The position numbers and the translations under genes were made by a program. A DNA stretch of 64,000 bases from Gracilariopsis chorda (taxonomy: Eukaryota > Rhodophyta > Florideophyceae > Gracilariales > Gracilariaceae), in NCBI GenBank assembly GCA_003194525.1, contig NBIV01000135.1:161636-225635 (forward strand). Direction: 5' to 3'. The notes below the pieces were generated by a model. The model ran no database searches. It saw nothing but the letters and a program-made list of their open reading frames with translations, and had not been told where the DNA came from. Shown in pieces: positions 20,966 to 33,639 of the stretch. Each line of letters starts with the position of its first letter. Within the stretch, counting starts at the first letter, position 1.

Positions 20966-21462
20966 GGAGAGATGTCAAACATGCAGTTGCCACTACTAAC
21001 TTTATACCCCTTTCTACAACAACAATACGTTAATCGACGTTTCAAAAGGCGCATAAGACCCAGGCACGAAGACGACAACAACAAAGAATTACAAGAATTA
21101 CACTACATTAAACACATAGCTCAACATTTTTTCAACTCTTTGGCAGTGGATGTAATCAATCTCTCATAACCTTGACTGAGTTCGATATCTTTTCATCTTT
21201 GGCTACTTGCTTCTAAATGTTATGCCGCTCTAAAATATGTACACTCCATATTATTCTGACGGAGAGATTATACTTTCACAAAGAATCACTGAGGCTGGAA
21301 GTACAAGGTCTATGAACGCAACACATTTTCATGGGCTTCTTTTAGCATGGGATTAAACAAGAGGATCATGATTTGTAATGCGTTAATTTTTTGGTATTAC
21401 AAGATTAGTTTGTTTTCTTTTTGTACGATTTAGAAGAAAACTTTGGCTGAAGGTGCTGCAAA
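20966..21462. other. AT-rich spacer, no gene seen
   Basis: No coding signal is visible. It probably includes the decayed 5' part of the transposase that becomes recognisable at 21463. Confidence 0.4.
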
Positions 21463-22110
21463 TTGATCAATTTGTTTGCTGCAATCCGTATGCCAACTGA
21501 AGAACTTTTTGTATTTCAGATGGCGTTTCGGACGACGCATCCAGCATTGGATGATGCATACTGCGTTTTATATGGATTAAAACTATACCTGAAACAAATT
21601 GGAGAATTTGTTATACAGAACATGTTTAACAATCGATGCACTCATGACCGCGATGTAGGGAAAGTGTTGGTACTTGCCACGAGTGGAGTTTTTATTGCCT
21701 GCTCGTTTAATGTACCAGGGGATATGCATGGTTCTACGATTGCGGAATGGAGTCGGGTTAATAGCAAACTACAGAAACTGTTTTGATCTTTTGGGTGGCG
21801 TTGTGTCGTGGACTCTGCCTTTCGTAGATCAAACTACCCTTACTTGATTAAGTCTGCCGAAGACTGTGTGGTGGACTCTGATGGGACGATTGAAAATACG
21901 AACCTCTTATATCAGGCAAAACCTGCTCGACAGGCGTCGAAATGGGATATGGGTTCTTTTAATTCTATGTTTCCTACACTTCTTGATTGGTTTGTTTACA
22001 AGGAGCGCGGAGAACGAAAAATTGTGTTGCTTACTTTGGTGATACTTCACAAGTTGCGTTCTAGATTGTTTGGAATCAATCAGATTCTAAACCCGTACAT
22101 GTCTCAATGA
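21463..22110 (+). pseudogene. DDE transposase relic (HARBI1/DDE-superfamily type)
   Basis: One frame runs through the whole segment with a single in-frame TGA at about 21784. Before the stop are the segments MAFRTTHPALDDAYCVLYGLK, IQNMFNNRCTHDRDVG, and a VPGDMHGSTIAEW motif; after it are VVDSAF, a KSAEDCVVDS stretch and GERKIVLLTLVILHKLRSR. These match the order seen in DDE-superfamily endonucleases of plant-, oomycete- and fungus-type transposons, where the middle Asp lies near VxxPG..HDS and a later Asp in xVDSAF. Residues upstream of 21463 are not recognisable, so the N-terminus is lost. It is tail to tail with the SANT-like gene at 22148, the usual two-gene layout of Harbinger-type elements. 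Confidence 0.65.
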
Positions 22111-22147
22111 AGTGTTGAAGCGAATATGATTATCCTTTAATAAATGA

Positions 22148-23025
22148 TTACCTCGAACTACCACTTGGATTGAACCCCTTGTTTTCCTGACCAAGTAGCA
22201 CCATCATCATCATATGCATCATCTGGTTGTTGCACCTTCTCTCTTCTTCAAACCTTTTCCCATCCTCCTTGCGACGTTCGCGCTCCTCTTCCCACCCCAA
22301 CCGTTCCTCCTCAATGCGCTGAGCGCAGTATGATCTCTCTTCCTCTCTGCGCTGCATTTCAGCATCCTGTTCATCCAGATATCTTCTAGGCTCCGCTTCG
22401 CGTCGTTTCTGCTCTTGAAGCATGGATACCTTCATAATTTCTAATATCAAATCTTCCCCACCACTCTTACCCATTTTATTAAGCAACCTTTTTTGTACCA
22501 ATGGGTTTGGAGAGGGTGAACACATCTGCCGCGCTGCTGGCACATGTGCGCTGTTACTGGCGTTGTTCATAGTTCCTGATACCATTGATTCCTCCTCTTG
22601 ATTTTCAGTTGCATTGAAATATCTCTCAGAAAAACCTTCCCTGTACTCTTCGCCGCACTCCGCTCTGTCACAAGTATCTGGTCGTTTAGTTAACTGCTTT
22701 CTAAGCTGCTTTGCGGGCGCGGCACGTGGAGGGGAATGCTTTGGTCCCCCGTTGGCACAGTTGTGCGACATATGGTCGAGAACTTCCTGCGCAACGACTC
22801 TGCATTGAGACCTTTTGTCGTGTATCGTGCCCCATGTACCGGCGAGACCATTTCCCATTCCTCCCTTGCAAGCTGCATGTACTCCTCGATCAGGTCGAGA
22901 ACGCTTTTCATTTCACTATGGGTCAATCCCGGTCCCCTCTTGATAAGAGGGGCTTTTGAGGATGTTGCTTTCCTGGCGGCTTTCTCCTTAGCTGGTGCGG
23001 ATGCCGGGACAACCCTGCCGAGCAT
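22148..23025 (-). pseudogene. SANT/Myb-like (DUF6818-type) DNA-binding protein relic
   Basis: The coding track reads on the minus strand from about 23025 down to 22148 with one frameshift near 22740-22800. The first part has the segment GPGLTHSEMKSVLDLIEEYM, then EWEMVSPVH, and LNAESLRRKFSTICRTTVPTGD, a pattern I associate with the SANT-like DUF6818 family that accompanies DDE transposases. The second part is a long charged coiled coil (RREEERSYCAQRIEEERLGW) and a Met-rich end. The role would be to bind the element's ends and help import the transposase. Sequence still further upstream (to 23273) may be an N-terminal extension in another frame. Confidence 0.55.
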
Positions 23026-23273
23026 CGCTGAGGAGAAAGATTTGCATACCTTCTCACTTTTCCGACCACTTCTGGAGACCTGCTATGACACAGTGCTCTG
23101 TTGCCTTCTCTTCTTCTCCGATCCGTCGCTTTCGGGCTCCGAGACAAAAACTTCATCACATTGCCATTTGAATGTGCCAACGCTATCACAACTTCTTCTG
23201 GTGCGGTAGCATCAAGATTTTCGATGATTTCGGCAACCTTGAAGACCTTTCTACAGTACATGGTTTTGTCCAC

Positions 23274-25189
23274 ATTGGGTAAATCCGGTCACGTTCCAAA
23301 CCGTGGGGAGCGTCTAATTATGTAGAAGAAAGCAGAATTGCAGCGAAGGTGTAGAGTACGCGTCGGTGCTGCGTAAGGAAGCGCCCACAGTGTAGTGCAA
23401 TGCACTTGTCCCGACATATCGAAGATGCGGATCATATATCGCTTGTATCCCGTGCGCATTGGGAAGGGTGGCTGTGAGATACAATGTCCCTGCTGGGATG
23501 CCATGCGGCAGTGGATACTGGTCTGATGTGTACCAATACTTGGTAACCAGGAGGATATCGGGATAGATGGATGGGTACATAGGAATATCCCAGTATTCTG
23601 GGCTATTTTAGTTCTTACTTTTAGAGTATTTTCCTCATTAAGAGGCTCGTCACCTCCCGATCTGGGAAGTGCCACGTGTGTTGCGCTGCTCACTCGTGTC
23701 AGACACTGGGTTCGTGTCCACTTGAGTGATGGCTCCTCGCCATCACCTCCTCCTAGTAAAGGAAACTGAGGCTCATCCTTGAGGATTACTACTTGCAGAG
23801 TGTTGGCCCTGATACCTGCCGCCTACGTGAGCTTCGTCATCCCGCTCGGGAGAAAGCACGGCTGACCAGGTTATTATCAACTCCTCAGGGTTATCCAGGC
23901 AAGACCGGTCCGACGTGTACCACTTTATCATTTTCTTTTTACTGTTGTTTTTCCTGTGTAGGGTATTATTTCGCCCCTGTATAGGCTTGTTTCTTGGCTA
24001 TTCCGTCTCTCTTGTGGCTACGAGAACGCTTTTTCTGGGATCTGAACAGCGCCGTGCTTACGGATTCTTTTTCTTTCTCGTCTCTCTTTTTTTCCTCTCT
24101 GGGCGTCCGTGTCTACAACTTCCACGCCAAATTCACCATACCTTCACGCACTCCAAGACTGAAACGCTCACCTCCATGGTATTTCTGAAGTCACCGTCGG
24201 TCTTAAACCCGACACCCGTGTGATACGGAGGGTTCTGCAACCTGCGCTACCCACACAGGGAGCAAGGCTTCGAACACTTTGAGTGCCTCCCCTCTCTCGA
24301 AGTTTGCACTACACGGAGGACTCTTAGAGTAACTGCAGTGCGTCAAAGAAAAGCGGTCGAAAAGACGGCACAAGGCTGCAAAGATCGAATGTCGAACTCC
24401 AGACAAGTCGAACAACGCGCCTCTCTTTTAAATGCACCAGAAGAGCTGAACAGAGATGTAGGTTGTGACATGAACAAAGAAACAGATATCCTGGATAGTG
24501 GCGGGCGTGCTCCCAACGGCTAGGCACTTCGCAGCATAGCGACAGTTGGAGAGAGCAATCTGAGCTTGTGCTCGCGCAGAAGCAAAGCGACGAATGTTGA
24601 AAGCGCTCGGAGCGCTTTGAGCTACGGAATCACAGCGAGGAGAGAGGTGAGAACGCTTAGAGCCAATTTGGCGCAAAAGCACGGCGGCAGTGGTGACAGG
24701 GCTGAGAGAGGCTTATAGCGCGAAAGCACACCTGGGAGAGGCGAGAGAGCTTTGACGGGCTTGGCGATGGGCTGCATGAAAAGTGTAGCAACATGCGCCA
24801 GCGCCCAACGCGCGATATTTGATTCGCCGAAGCCTTGTGCCTCAAAGGGGGTACCCCTTCGAAGAGAACGTCATCTTCGCGTCTGCAAAAATCGCTTTTG
24901 AAAGTGCTTTAGTTACAATTCGTGCCGTTGGAATTTGTGATTTGTGATTTCAGGAGGGTTCCAATGATGGGCCATCATCGCGTGTGTTAAACGAAGAATA
25001 TTGGACGAAAAATAATGTTTGCTTTTTTGTGGAGTGCTTGGCCACTTTTGGCGGACGCCTAGAAATATTTGGGCCATGGAAGAGTTTTTGGGACTAATTC
25101 CAATTTTATATTCTCCTTTTTCAGATCCACGTGGGTCGGTGTCTTTTTGTAGGCCTGGAGCGGTACTCTTTACCCCCATCTCCCAGAAA
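23274..25189. other. Gene-free stretch, probably old repeat debris
   Basis: No frame here shows a domain. A frame of 134 codons at 23289-23693 (minus) has no family resemblance. A short palindrome AGCGCTCGGAGCGCT lies near 24603. A CT-rich patch at 23.9-24.2 kb could be LTR debris of the integrase relic that follows, but I cannot support boundaries. Confidence 0.4.
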
Positions 25190-26345
25190 TACTAATTCGC
25201 GCACAGTTCGGAAATCAGCTTTGTACGAAAATACGCGCCCAGACTAATGGCGGTCCCGATATTCCCTTTGGCGTCAATTCAAAGGTTTATCTGGTCCGAA
25301 CAGTCTGGTCCAAACCACCGATCGTGGTTCCTTGTTCGCTGCAATTGCGAGTTATACATCCATCCCATCACTCGAAGATGTTGCCTCACCCTGGCGCGAA
25401 GATGCTTTACACGACGCTTCGTCGGGATTTCTACTGGGCGTTATTAGCCATTTATTGTTACTCAATGGTGAAAAGTTGTACGCACTGTGCTCGCGAACGA
25501 GTTAAGTTTCGTCTCCATGCGAAGAAATTGACGTTATTTCCGGCAGGGGCTCCTTTGGAATTTGTGGATATCAATATTCTCGGTAGGTTCCCCCGGAAAT
25601 CCCATGGACATAAGTATTTGTTCTTAATCACTGATAGGTTCTCTAAATTATTCTGGACACTTCTGTTGAAGAAGATTACCGCTTGCAGTTTTGTGGAAGC
25701 TTTGTACGTCACTGGATCTTAGTATACGGCCCGCCGGTTAATCTCGTTTCGGATAATGGACCACAAGTTTTGGCTCTCTTGTTTCAAGACATTTGTCTAA
25801 TATTCGAGATGAAGAATTATTTTACAACAACCTATCACCCTCAATGTAATGGGCAGGTGGAACGGTTTAACCGTACTCTTTTATCAGCAATTCGTGCTTC
25901 TATGGTTGAACATCAAAAGACTTGGGATCTTTTGACGGATGCAATTACGTATGCGTATAATACGCAATTCCACAGAATTACTGGTTTATATCCATTTGAA
26001 CTTGTTCTCTGACGTTCACCAGCACCTGTGGCGGTCGAATCTCAACCTACGTTAAATAAGTTTCCGTCCACAACGGATCACTACACCCAAATAACGAATT
26101 GGCTAAGTACGATTGTTCCTTTCGCTAAGTGTTCGATGGCGAAGGCACAAAGCGCTTATAAGCGGAATTTCGATGCTCGGATCTGGCGGGCTCTTCCAAC
26201 CCTTCAGAAAAGACACTTGGCCTTCGTTTGCAAGGAATACTTTAATTCTGAGAACTACAAACTCCACAAATGTTCACACATCCGTCGGTGTTCTCGTTAT
26301 GCTAGTTTGGGATTCAAAAGGCAAAGAATTAAAATGAACGAATAA
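25190..26345 (+). pseudogene. Ty3-type retrotransposon integrase relic
   Basis: The track begins with the HHCC zinc-binding region (LYTTLRRDFYWALLAIYCYS, then KSCTHCARERVK), enters the DDE core (FVDINILGRFPRKSHGHKYL, LITDRFSKLFW), shifts frame near 25710, and continues with PPVNLVSDNGPQV, NYFTTTYHPQCNGQVERFNR and WDLLTDAITYAYNTQFHR. A TGA at about 26010 and further decay follow, ending in a piece with KEYFNSENYKLHK. Integrase inserts retrotransposon cDNA into the host genome. No LTR, RT or gag can be seen around it, and it is more AT-rich than the Ty3 copies at 42 and 60 kb, so it is an older, separate relic. Confidence 0.85.
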
Positions 26346-26407
26346 CGACTCTTCAAACCCATTTTTGAATGAATCCAATTTCTCAAAATAATTCCATACA
26401 TAGCACA

Positions 26408-26490
26408 GAGCTAGTTTGCTTGGGACAAAAGACTAGCAGTATACTAGAAATTTCCCATTTTCTTTGGAGGCAAAACTAGCGCCAGACTCC
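26408..26490. repeat. CTAG-motif cluster, proposed left end
   Basis: Four CTAG words in 70 bp: GAGCTAGTTTGC near 26409, GACTAGCAGTATACTAG at 26431-26447, and AAAACTAGCGCC at 26472-26483. The same longer words occur at the right edge (41.9-42.09 kb). Subterminal repeats of this kind are common transposase-binding sites. Confidence 0.45.
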
Positions 26491-26819
26491 AGTAATACCT
26501 ACCCTCTCAGGTGCACGTGGAATCCAAATCGTACTGGTCCTGAGCGCGTGCCCCTTCAAATAGCAAAATAGAATACATAGAATAAATAGAATAGATACAT
26601 AGCGGTTACATAACCAAATAGCTGACTTTCCATCACCCGTTGCCCGACCTGCTCCCTGAATCGCATGCTCTACCCCACGCCCTACGAAAAGACGCTCTGC
26701 ATCACGTGCACCACCTCATCTACGTGCATCATAATATTACGCTCCCTGATATCTCACTCCGCCACCACCCTCCCTTCTCTGTTTCCAAGCATCCCGTTCT
26801 CCGTTCTCCTTCCCCCGCC

Positions 26820-29800
26820 ATGATACCCTGTTGCCATCCCCGTTGCACCTTCTAGGGCCGCACCGCGTTCTCTCTCCAGAGTCACCTACGCAGGTGCCCT
26901 CATCGACTCACCCCCGACAAACGCTCTTCCTCCTCCGCCAACGCTCCCGTCCAGTTCCCTCTAAGGACCAAGCGACGAATATCCGTTCAAAACCTCTCCA
27001 CAATTCCTCCTCCCACTCCCTCACACTGCCCCTCCGACAACGTCCCCCTCGCCGAAGATGAACCCTATCACATCCGACAGGCCTCCCTTTCCCTCCAAAC
27101 ACAAGACGCACACCACATGGCAAGTCACGCCCTCTGTTCAGTCTCCTCCTCAAACCCACCTCCCCATACCTCGTCCCAATCCCCCTCCCTTCTCCTCAAC
27201 AACCCCCATCTCGAGCAACTCGTCCTCTGCATCTTCTGCATCGCTTCCTCCTTTAGCACACGCAAAGCCGACGAACTCATCTCCCTTCTCAACCACCCAG
27301 ACTTCTCCAAGTCATCCTTCCAGAAATCCATCTCCTCCGCAAAGCTGTGCCTTGCACTCCAAGAACACCTCCTCAAGGAATGCATCAGCTCCACCGGTTT
27401 CTTCCCTCTCACACTCACCGACGAGCACAACTCCTTCTCCGCAACCCTCTTCCAAAAACGCGCCACAGACGTCCTGAAGCAACAAATCGCTCTCGCACGC
27501 TTCAACAACACCTTCTTCCAACCCGTCTCCCAATCTTCCCCTTCCTCCTCTTCCGCCCCCCGCCTTCACCCATCCTATGGCCGCAGCCTTTGGAAACAAA
27601 GTCGTTCCTGCCTTCAAACAAGCCATCATGCAGTGATGACATCGTCTGGCACACCCCCGAAAAAACCGATATGGAATCTTTCGTCAGTCTCGTCCAGTTA
27701 TACTCCGATAAGTCCGCCACCTCACTCAAGAGCTCCTCCATCAACTCATATCCCCTTCACACCACCCTTCCCAACTTCTCAGACGCATTCTGCCGAAAGT
27801 GTATCTCCGAAACCCTCACCCTCCTCGGATACCTCCCAACCTCCTTCTCTCCCTCTTCCTCCCCAGACCACGCAGACTTCATCCCACATTCGTCTTCCAA
27901 CATCCCACGCGAAACAAGAATAGATCTCATTCAACGCGCCATCTCTGCAATTCTCAATCCACTCCTCTCTTCCGCCCTCCTCGGTTTCTCATTCCGTGAC
28001 ACCCACGGTGTACTCTGCCACTGCCGCCCCATCCTCTCCAGCTACTGCGCAGAAATCCCAGATGCAAAGGAAATCCTCGCAATCTTGCACGGAACACGAC
28101 CATAGCACCCCTGCCCTAGATGTACCGTCCCCTGCGAACACCTCTCCCTCAACACAAACCCCATCCACTTCCGCACACAATCCCAGACTCGAAACAAACG
28201 CAGGGAACACGCCGCTCTCCTTCGCCAGTCTGACGAAGCCCAGCTTGCCTGCAAGCCAAAAGTCGCTCGCACCAAAAAGGTACAAGCAACCAGAGCCCTC
28301 CAGTCCCTCTCCCTCGCAAAGTATCCCTCTCTCTTCGAAACTTACGCCATTTTCAACATCACTCCCCTTCTCTCCTCTTACAACATCTTCGCCTTCGAAC
28401 CCCTTCACAACTTCCACCTCGTCGTCTCAAAGCTCATCAAATCCAACGCCATCGAACGACTCCGCTCCGAATCACTCTTCACCGCAGTCGGCCCCAACAA
28501 CACCAAACGTTCCTTCCATCCCATCCGCACCTCAATCCTCAAACACTCCAAGTCTATCCTCGCCGCCATCGAAAAGGACTCCCCTGCACCCGGCCTCCAC
28601 ATCGACTTCTCCACAACCGACAACTCCCAAGCCCTCAACGGCTTCTTCACCACAGAAGGCTTACGAGGAATGCTGGAAGCAAAGGATTACCGCACCCTCG
28701 ACATGGTCATCCCCTTCATCGGCGCCTTCTTCGACATATGCTGCAAAGAAACCGACTCCTCCCCCATCACTTCTGTCTTCACCAAATACACAGACCTCCT
28801 TCTCTCCGCTATGCGATACAACTCGTTCCCCGAATGGACAGACACCTCCCTCCTATCTCTCGAAAAACACATCAGATCCTTCAAAGTCACAGCCGCATCC
28901 ATTCCCGGACCCTACCACTCCTCCCACATCGGCACCCTCAAGTTCCATCTCCTCTACCACATCGTCGAAGACATACGCCGATACACGGGTCTCCACTTCA
29001 ACGACGCAGGCATCTTCGAGCACGCCCACGTCCTCTTCAAATCACATTACTCTAAAACTTCCAAGCGAAAAGCCACCGCCCATACAGAAACCATCAGTGC
29101 TATAGACCGCTCCAATCTCTTCAAAGACTGGAATCCGCTTTCCGCACACCCTTCCCTATCCTCCCATGCTCGACCTCAAACTCAACCCTAACCACGCAAA
29201 CCCTCCTTCGTACGTGACGGAAAACATCTTTCCTTCTACGACATATTCACAGCCGCAAAGTACCTTGCATCCACCCCCAACGCAAGTCCAAAATTTCTTC
29301 AAGAAATCTTCTCCTCAGACACGCTCTCCATCATCTCATAACTAGGTCCCACCACACTTCATTCTTTCGTCTCCCTTTCCATCGAATATCTCAAGCTAAA
29401 TCCCTCACCCAACAACCTCCGTCAAACTCGTCTCACCTTCGTCAACTCCGCGTACGTCGTCGGCAGTTACATCCCAACACTACACAATTACAACCAAGAA
29501 CGAAACGAACTCGTCCTCCAAGAATCCTCCGTCCCTCTCCTCCAGCGCATCTTCGCCGTTCCATCATTCGGACCTTCCAGATCACCAAAGTTCTCCCATA
29601 TCCTTGTCGCAGGAAGCAACTTCTCCTCTCCATCCACACCAACTGTATGGGTCTCCAAGCTCATTGCCCTAGTTCGCTTCAAACTACCTTCCCCCTCTTC
29701 AAGCTCTTCCACCCCCATTACAAAGTTATTCGCTTTCGCATAATTCCTTGAACTCGTACCACCCCGTGACAATGTCGGATATCACCCTCAACTGCGTCTG

Positions 29801-30068
29801 CCTTCGGTGGTCAACCGATGACGAGCGGGACCATACCACCGATCCAGTTCTTATCTCCAAACCTTCCACCGACGACAACGTATCTCCTTGGTTCGGCCTC
29901 ATTCCTTCCACCTCCATTCTAGGTGCAGTCTACGTCATTCGAGGAAACTACCCCGCCCCGCCATTCACTCCTCGTCTTCACTGGCGCTTCCATCGTTTCT
30001 ACATCAACCGATTCTATCGTGACACCTCTTCAAAGCCTTACGCCCCACAATCTACAACACATCATTAA
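26820..30068 (+). pseudogene. Plavaka/KDZ-like DDE transposase relic
   Basis: The track starts with a C2HC zinc finger (MIPCCHPRCTF, stop, then SLQSHLRRC). The body continues in one frame to about 27620, changes frame, passes a TAG at 28103, and runs to 29189 with segments such as CPRCTVPCEH, YNIFAFEPLHNFHLVVSKLI, LHIDFSTTDNSQALNGFF and IGTLKFHLLYHIVEDIRRYTG followed by FEHAHVLFKSHYSKTSKRK. The last part (frame change near 29745) ends PWFGLIPSTSILGAVYVIRG and FYINRFYRD. The order zinc finger, PLHxFHL, DDE-like core, KxHxLxH-IxRxxG and E-H is that of Plavaka/KDZ-type transposases. Lesions include TAG near 26853 and 28103 and TAA at 29189 and 29339. Codons are very C-rich and G-poor. Tail to tail with the gene ending at 30090. 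Confidence 0.6.
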
Positions 30069-30089
30069 ACCACCCCTTCACCAGTAACA

Positions 30090-32525
30090 CTATTCTTCTT
30101 CAACTTGTTCTTCATATCCTCCCAGACCTTCCTCCCACTGCGCCTCGACATGATCCGTCGCCTCACCTCTTCCAACATCTCGACTCTCTTTCACCAACCT
30201 CTTCATCCACACATCTTCTGGCCGACACGCAGCAACGTAACAGTCCAGCACCCCTCCCAGCCGTTTCGTCATATGTTCCAAAAAGTATTCATCCTTCACG
30301 GCCAAGTATATCCTTTGCTTCGAAGGTATCTACAGCGCTACCATCACTTCTCTATCCCCATTGCCAGCTATACAACGCGGGTCACCCTCATCGCATACTT
30401 CATTCTCCAATTCTTCATGATGTAGCTCTCTCACCCTCTCCCAAGCCAGACCAAGTATATTCTCTACCGCGAGCAGAAGATACTCACCTTACAACGTAGA
30501 AAATAACAACTGCGGTCTTCCTCCACGCCCCACATCAGTGTCCATTGCCGTCAAAACACATGCAATCCACGAATCCAAACGAGCCAAATGCATCACTTTC
30601 CCATGAACGTACTCCATCTTTCCCTCCCTTTCCGTTCCCACCTCATATCCCATGAATTCTTCCAACAATTCCACCGCAGCCCCGTCCTTGAAGTACATGT
30701 CCCCTTCACTAAACTCTCTCAGCCGCCCAGGAACCTGAAATACAGAATACATAAGATCGTCGATTGTTTTCATCCTCCAAGAACATAACCTACCACTCCT
30801 CGCCTCCCCATCCCTCATGAACTTCGTCTTAACTTCCTCTAACTGCTTCTTCAACTCAATTTCTAGCTCCGTCCCCTCTCTATGTCTCATATGTCTGGCT
30901 ACCAAGTCATATCCAAGCAACAAAAACATTTTGTCCCGTGCTGCACGCTTCCCAACCCCAATCACATCACTCAACTTCTGCTTCATACGTTGCCTCAAAC
31001 ACCTGTCTGCAACAACCTCCCGCACGCATTGATCCTTCCTACCCGCTTCACGAATCGACTCCCATCTCTCCCCCTCAATCTCAACGCCAACCAATTACTT
31101 CAATAGTTCATTGCTTCCTCCTCGCGACGAAGGCGTGTACGACCTCATCTCAGACGCAATCTCAAACGGACATCGAGGTACAATCTCCTTTCCTCCAATA
31201 ACAAACACACTCCCCTCTTTTCCCTTCCCCAATACTTCGCATCGATTCGTCCAGTTCCTTTCCACACCCTCCGAAGTAAAACAAAGCTCCGATACCTTCA
31301 CCTTCGCAAAGTACAACAACCTATCATATACTACCCTGTCAAACCCATAAAAACCCTCTTGCACGTCAACCACATACTTCCTACGCCCTGGCAATTCCTT
31401 TTCACCTTCAGATCCCTTTCTCTCCCCTCGTCTCACCTTCATCCCTTCCCGTAAGCTATCTATCAGCGAATTCTTCTCGCTCATCTCTTCTCTCATCCTC
31501 TTCAGTTCCTCTTGTGTCAGCTTCAGCGACATCTTTAGGCTGCAGTGGTCCCCTTTGATCTGCACGAGTTCTGACTTCAACATATTAACCATCTCAACTA
31601 ACGAAGATCGAGATATCACACCGATGTCGTCATTCCCTGCATCTCCCAAAATATTGACAGGCAGCCGTCGCTCCTCAGCAGGCTCACTTGCGACCGATGA
31701 ACACTTCGTTTCCTCTCTCGCATTCCTTACGGAGTCCGCGGCGTTATGCTTCCTTTATCACTTTCTAATTCTTGAGCCATTTGCACCTTTCGCGCCCGTA
31801 CCGGGGTGCTCGTACGTTCTCCGCTTTTCGATGCTTCCTGTATTCCATCCGTCGCTCTGACCACTTCTTTCACTTCTCGCGTTTCCTTTAAATCAGAAAG
31901 GCGTCCCACTCCTTCCTTTATTCTCTCTCTCGTCCATCTCCCCTTCACAATGTGGTCCTCTTCGTCCCCATCACTCTCTACCAAAGGGATATTTACCTCT
32001 CCTCCATATTGATTTCTCCTTGGGGCCCCACCTCTCTTCAGCGCAACTGCCTCTTCCATTTCTTTCCTTTCCGGCATTTCTTCATCTTTATTTCGGTCTT
32101 TGACCCGCGCATTTGCTTTCAACCCTCCCTGATCTGGTACCTCTTCCCTTCTCCTAGCAACCGACCCTTTCTTACCTTCCACCCCACCACCAGACCCAGG
32201 CATCGATCGCTGTCCCCGAACCGAATCTCTCCTGCGTGCTACATGCGCATGGGCATCAGCCTTCAAATTCTCACTCGTCGTGAGCTCACTCGCCGTGCGC
32301 TAACTCGTCGTGCGCTTGGATCCGACTTTCTTTGCCCCACTCTTCGCCCTCTCTTCGAAGCACCTTCTCCTGACCTCCTCCCCGATAATCCGCTCCTGGG
32401 AACACATGATTCCGCTTTCGTTCCACTCGCAACTCGCACCTCAATAGCCTTTCGCCGCGTCTTAAGCGCACTCGCCGCACCACCCTTGCCGGGCCTCGCT
32501 TCTTTCCCTTCGGCGCCATTCTTGG
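30090..32525 (-). pseudogene. Basic coiled-coil protein of the large element
   Basis: The coding track reads from about 32525 down to 30090, with a frameshift near 32270-32300, another near 31740, a TAA at about 31095 and a further shift near 30480. The N-terminus (APKGKK..., ARRVSARRVSSRRVR) is strongly basic. The middle is charged and disordered. A coiled coil follows (SSLVEMVNMLKSELVQIKGD, LKLTQEELKRMREEMSEKN). The C-terminal half holds KQKLSDVIGVGKRAARDKMF, LEEVKTKFMRD and a conserved-looking globular stretch, ending with LVKESRDVGRGEATDHVEAQ. I do not recognise the family. A DNA- or chromatin-binding accessory protein partnering the transposase is an inference from its basic N-terminus and its tail-to-tail position, the same layout as the pair at 21.4-23 kb. 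Confidence 0.45.
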
Positions 32526-32865
32526 AGTCAAACCTCTTGCGCAAGTGGCTAGTGACGCTCTGGGATGGCGCACGCCATGTGTTGTCCCGGAAAATCTCGC
32601 CACCCAATGCGCACAAAAATCTTTGTTGTTTGTGAAATCTTGAGAATACAATCCTCCGTGGTACCGAAAATGGACGTTTCTGTATCACATCTATATTGCT
32701 TTGTATCTTCTATGCTTACTGAAAAGTGATGTTCTCCTAAGTTAGGACTACACATCCGTTCAAAAAATAAAAGTCGCCCTTTAGCCAAGCTGTGGACAAA
32801 GGTTTATAACAACAAACTAATCAATAAATATCGTTCCATCCTCCACATTAAAATGGGTTTTCCAG

Positions 32866-33620
32866 TCATAAACGTGACCTTATCGCGAAGAGTTCCTCTC
32901 CTTGCTCTATGTTGGCTGTATCCTCCATCTTAATAAGTTTGTAGTGCGTTATTCCCCCTGGTGTTCGTCCCACTCCCAGTGTCCGTGTCAATCGCACATT
33001 AGCCTCCCTTTTTTTCACGAGGCCATCCACAATAGCATCTAACTGTTTATCCCCTTCCACGTACTTTGGATCGTTGATATACCCCGCAATACAAAAAGGC
33101 GAAGGAACCACCCATAAAATGGGTTTGCTTGTTTTCCATGCCAATTCGTCAGCTGTTTTCGATGCGGAGGTGGTTGGAACTGTTGACCGTAGACTTCTAT
33201 CTCCACCGCATACTTCCGGAAGCGATCCTTCGTCACACCCATGACTCCTCCCCGTAGGCCTTGTGCACTTCATTCCGACTCGAAAGGTCATGATAAATCA
33301 ACGTCCCGTAGAAATAGCACACTACCTTGCCTGCAGCAATTCGACGAGTTGCAAACACTCCAACACCAGCCTTTTCGTGACGAATAGTAGACTTGCCCAC
33401 TCGCAACCCATATTGCACAGCCTCCATTGCCAATAGAGACTTCATGTTCTCCAGATTCAATCTTCCCTGCAGCTCCCTCGGCCATCCATCCATAGCTTTC
33501 TTCCTTCCCAACTTCCCTAGAATTTCACTTTGCCACAAAGTGGAGAGAAATTCGACAAGGTGTGGGGGAAGAATTTGGTACGGTGGAAATCGTCGACAGC
33601 CTCCATAACACGGTGTGCCT
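32866..33620 (-). pseudogene. SET-domain (lysine methyltransferase-like) segment
   Basis: The segment begins with QSEILGKLGRKK and reaches the SET opening RHEKAGVGVFATRRIAAG (the GxGVFA motif, 33343-33371), then VVCYFYGTLIYHDL. A frameshift near 33235 leads to TKDRFRKYAVEIEVYG, and another near 33190 leads to SPFCIAGYINDPKYV (33057-33083), EANVRL and NIEQGEELFAIRSRL at the end. Known SET domains share the GxG(V/I)FA start, an (I)N(D/H)..NV core that binds S-adenosylmethionine, and a closing GEEL(F/T); all are present. The usual product methylates lysines on histones. No pre-SET Cys cluster is seen. It follows the DNA methyltransferase with no clear stop between them, so the two may be one protein. 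Confidence 0.6.
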
Positions 33621-33639
33621 GCTTCTTCCCATTGGGAAT

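Noticed and set aside
27996..29105. 369-codon Ser/Pro/Thr-rich frame on the plus strand
   Set aside because: It overlaps the transposase in another frame. Its composition follows from the C-rich bias, and it has no domain.
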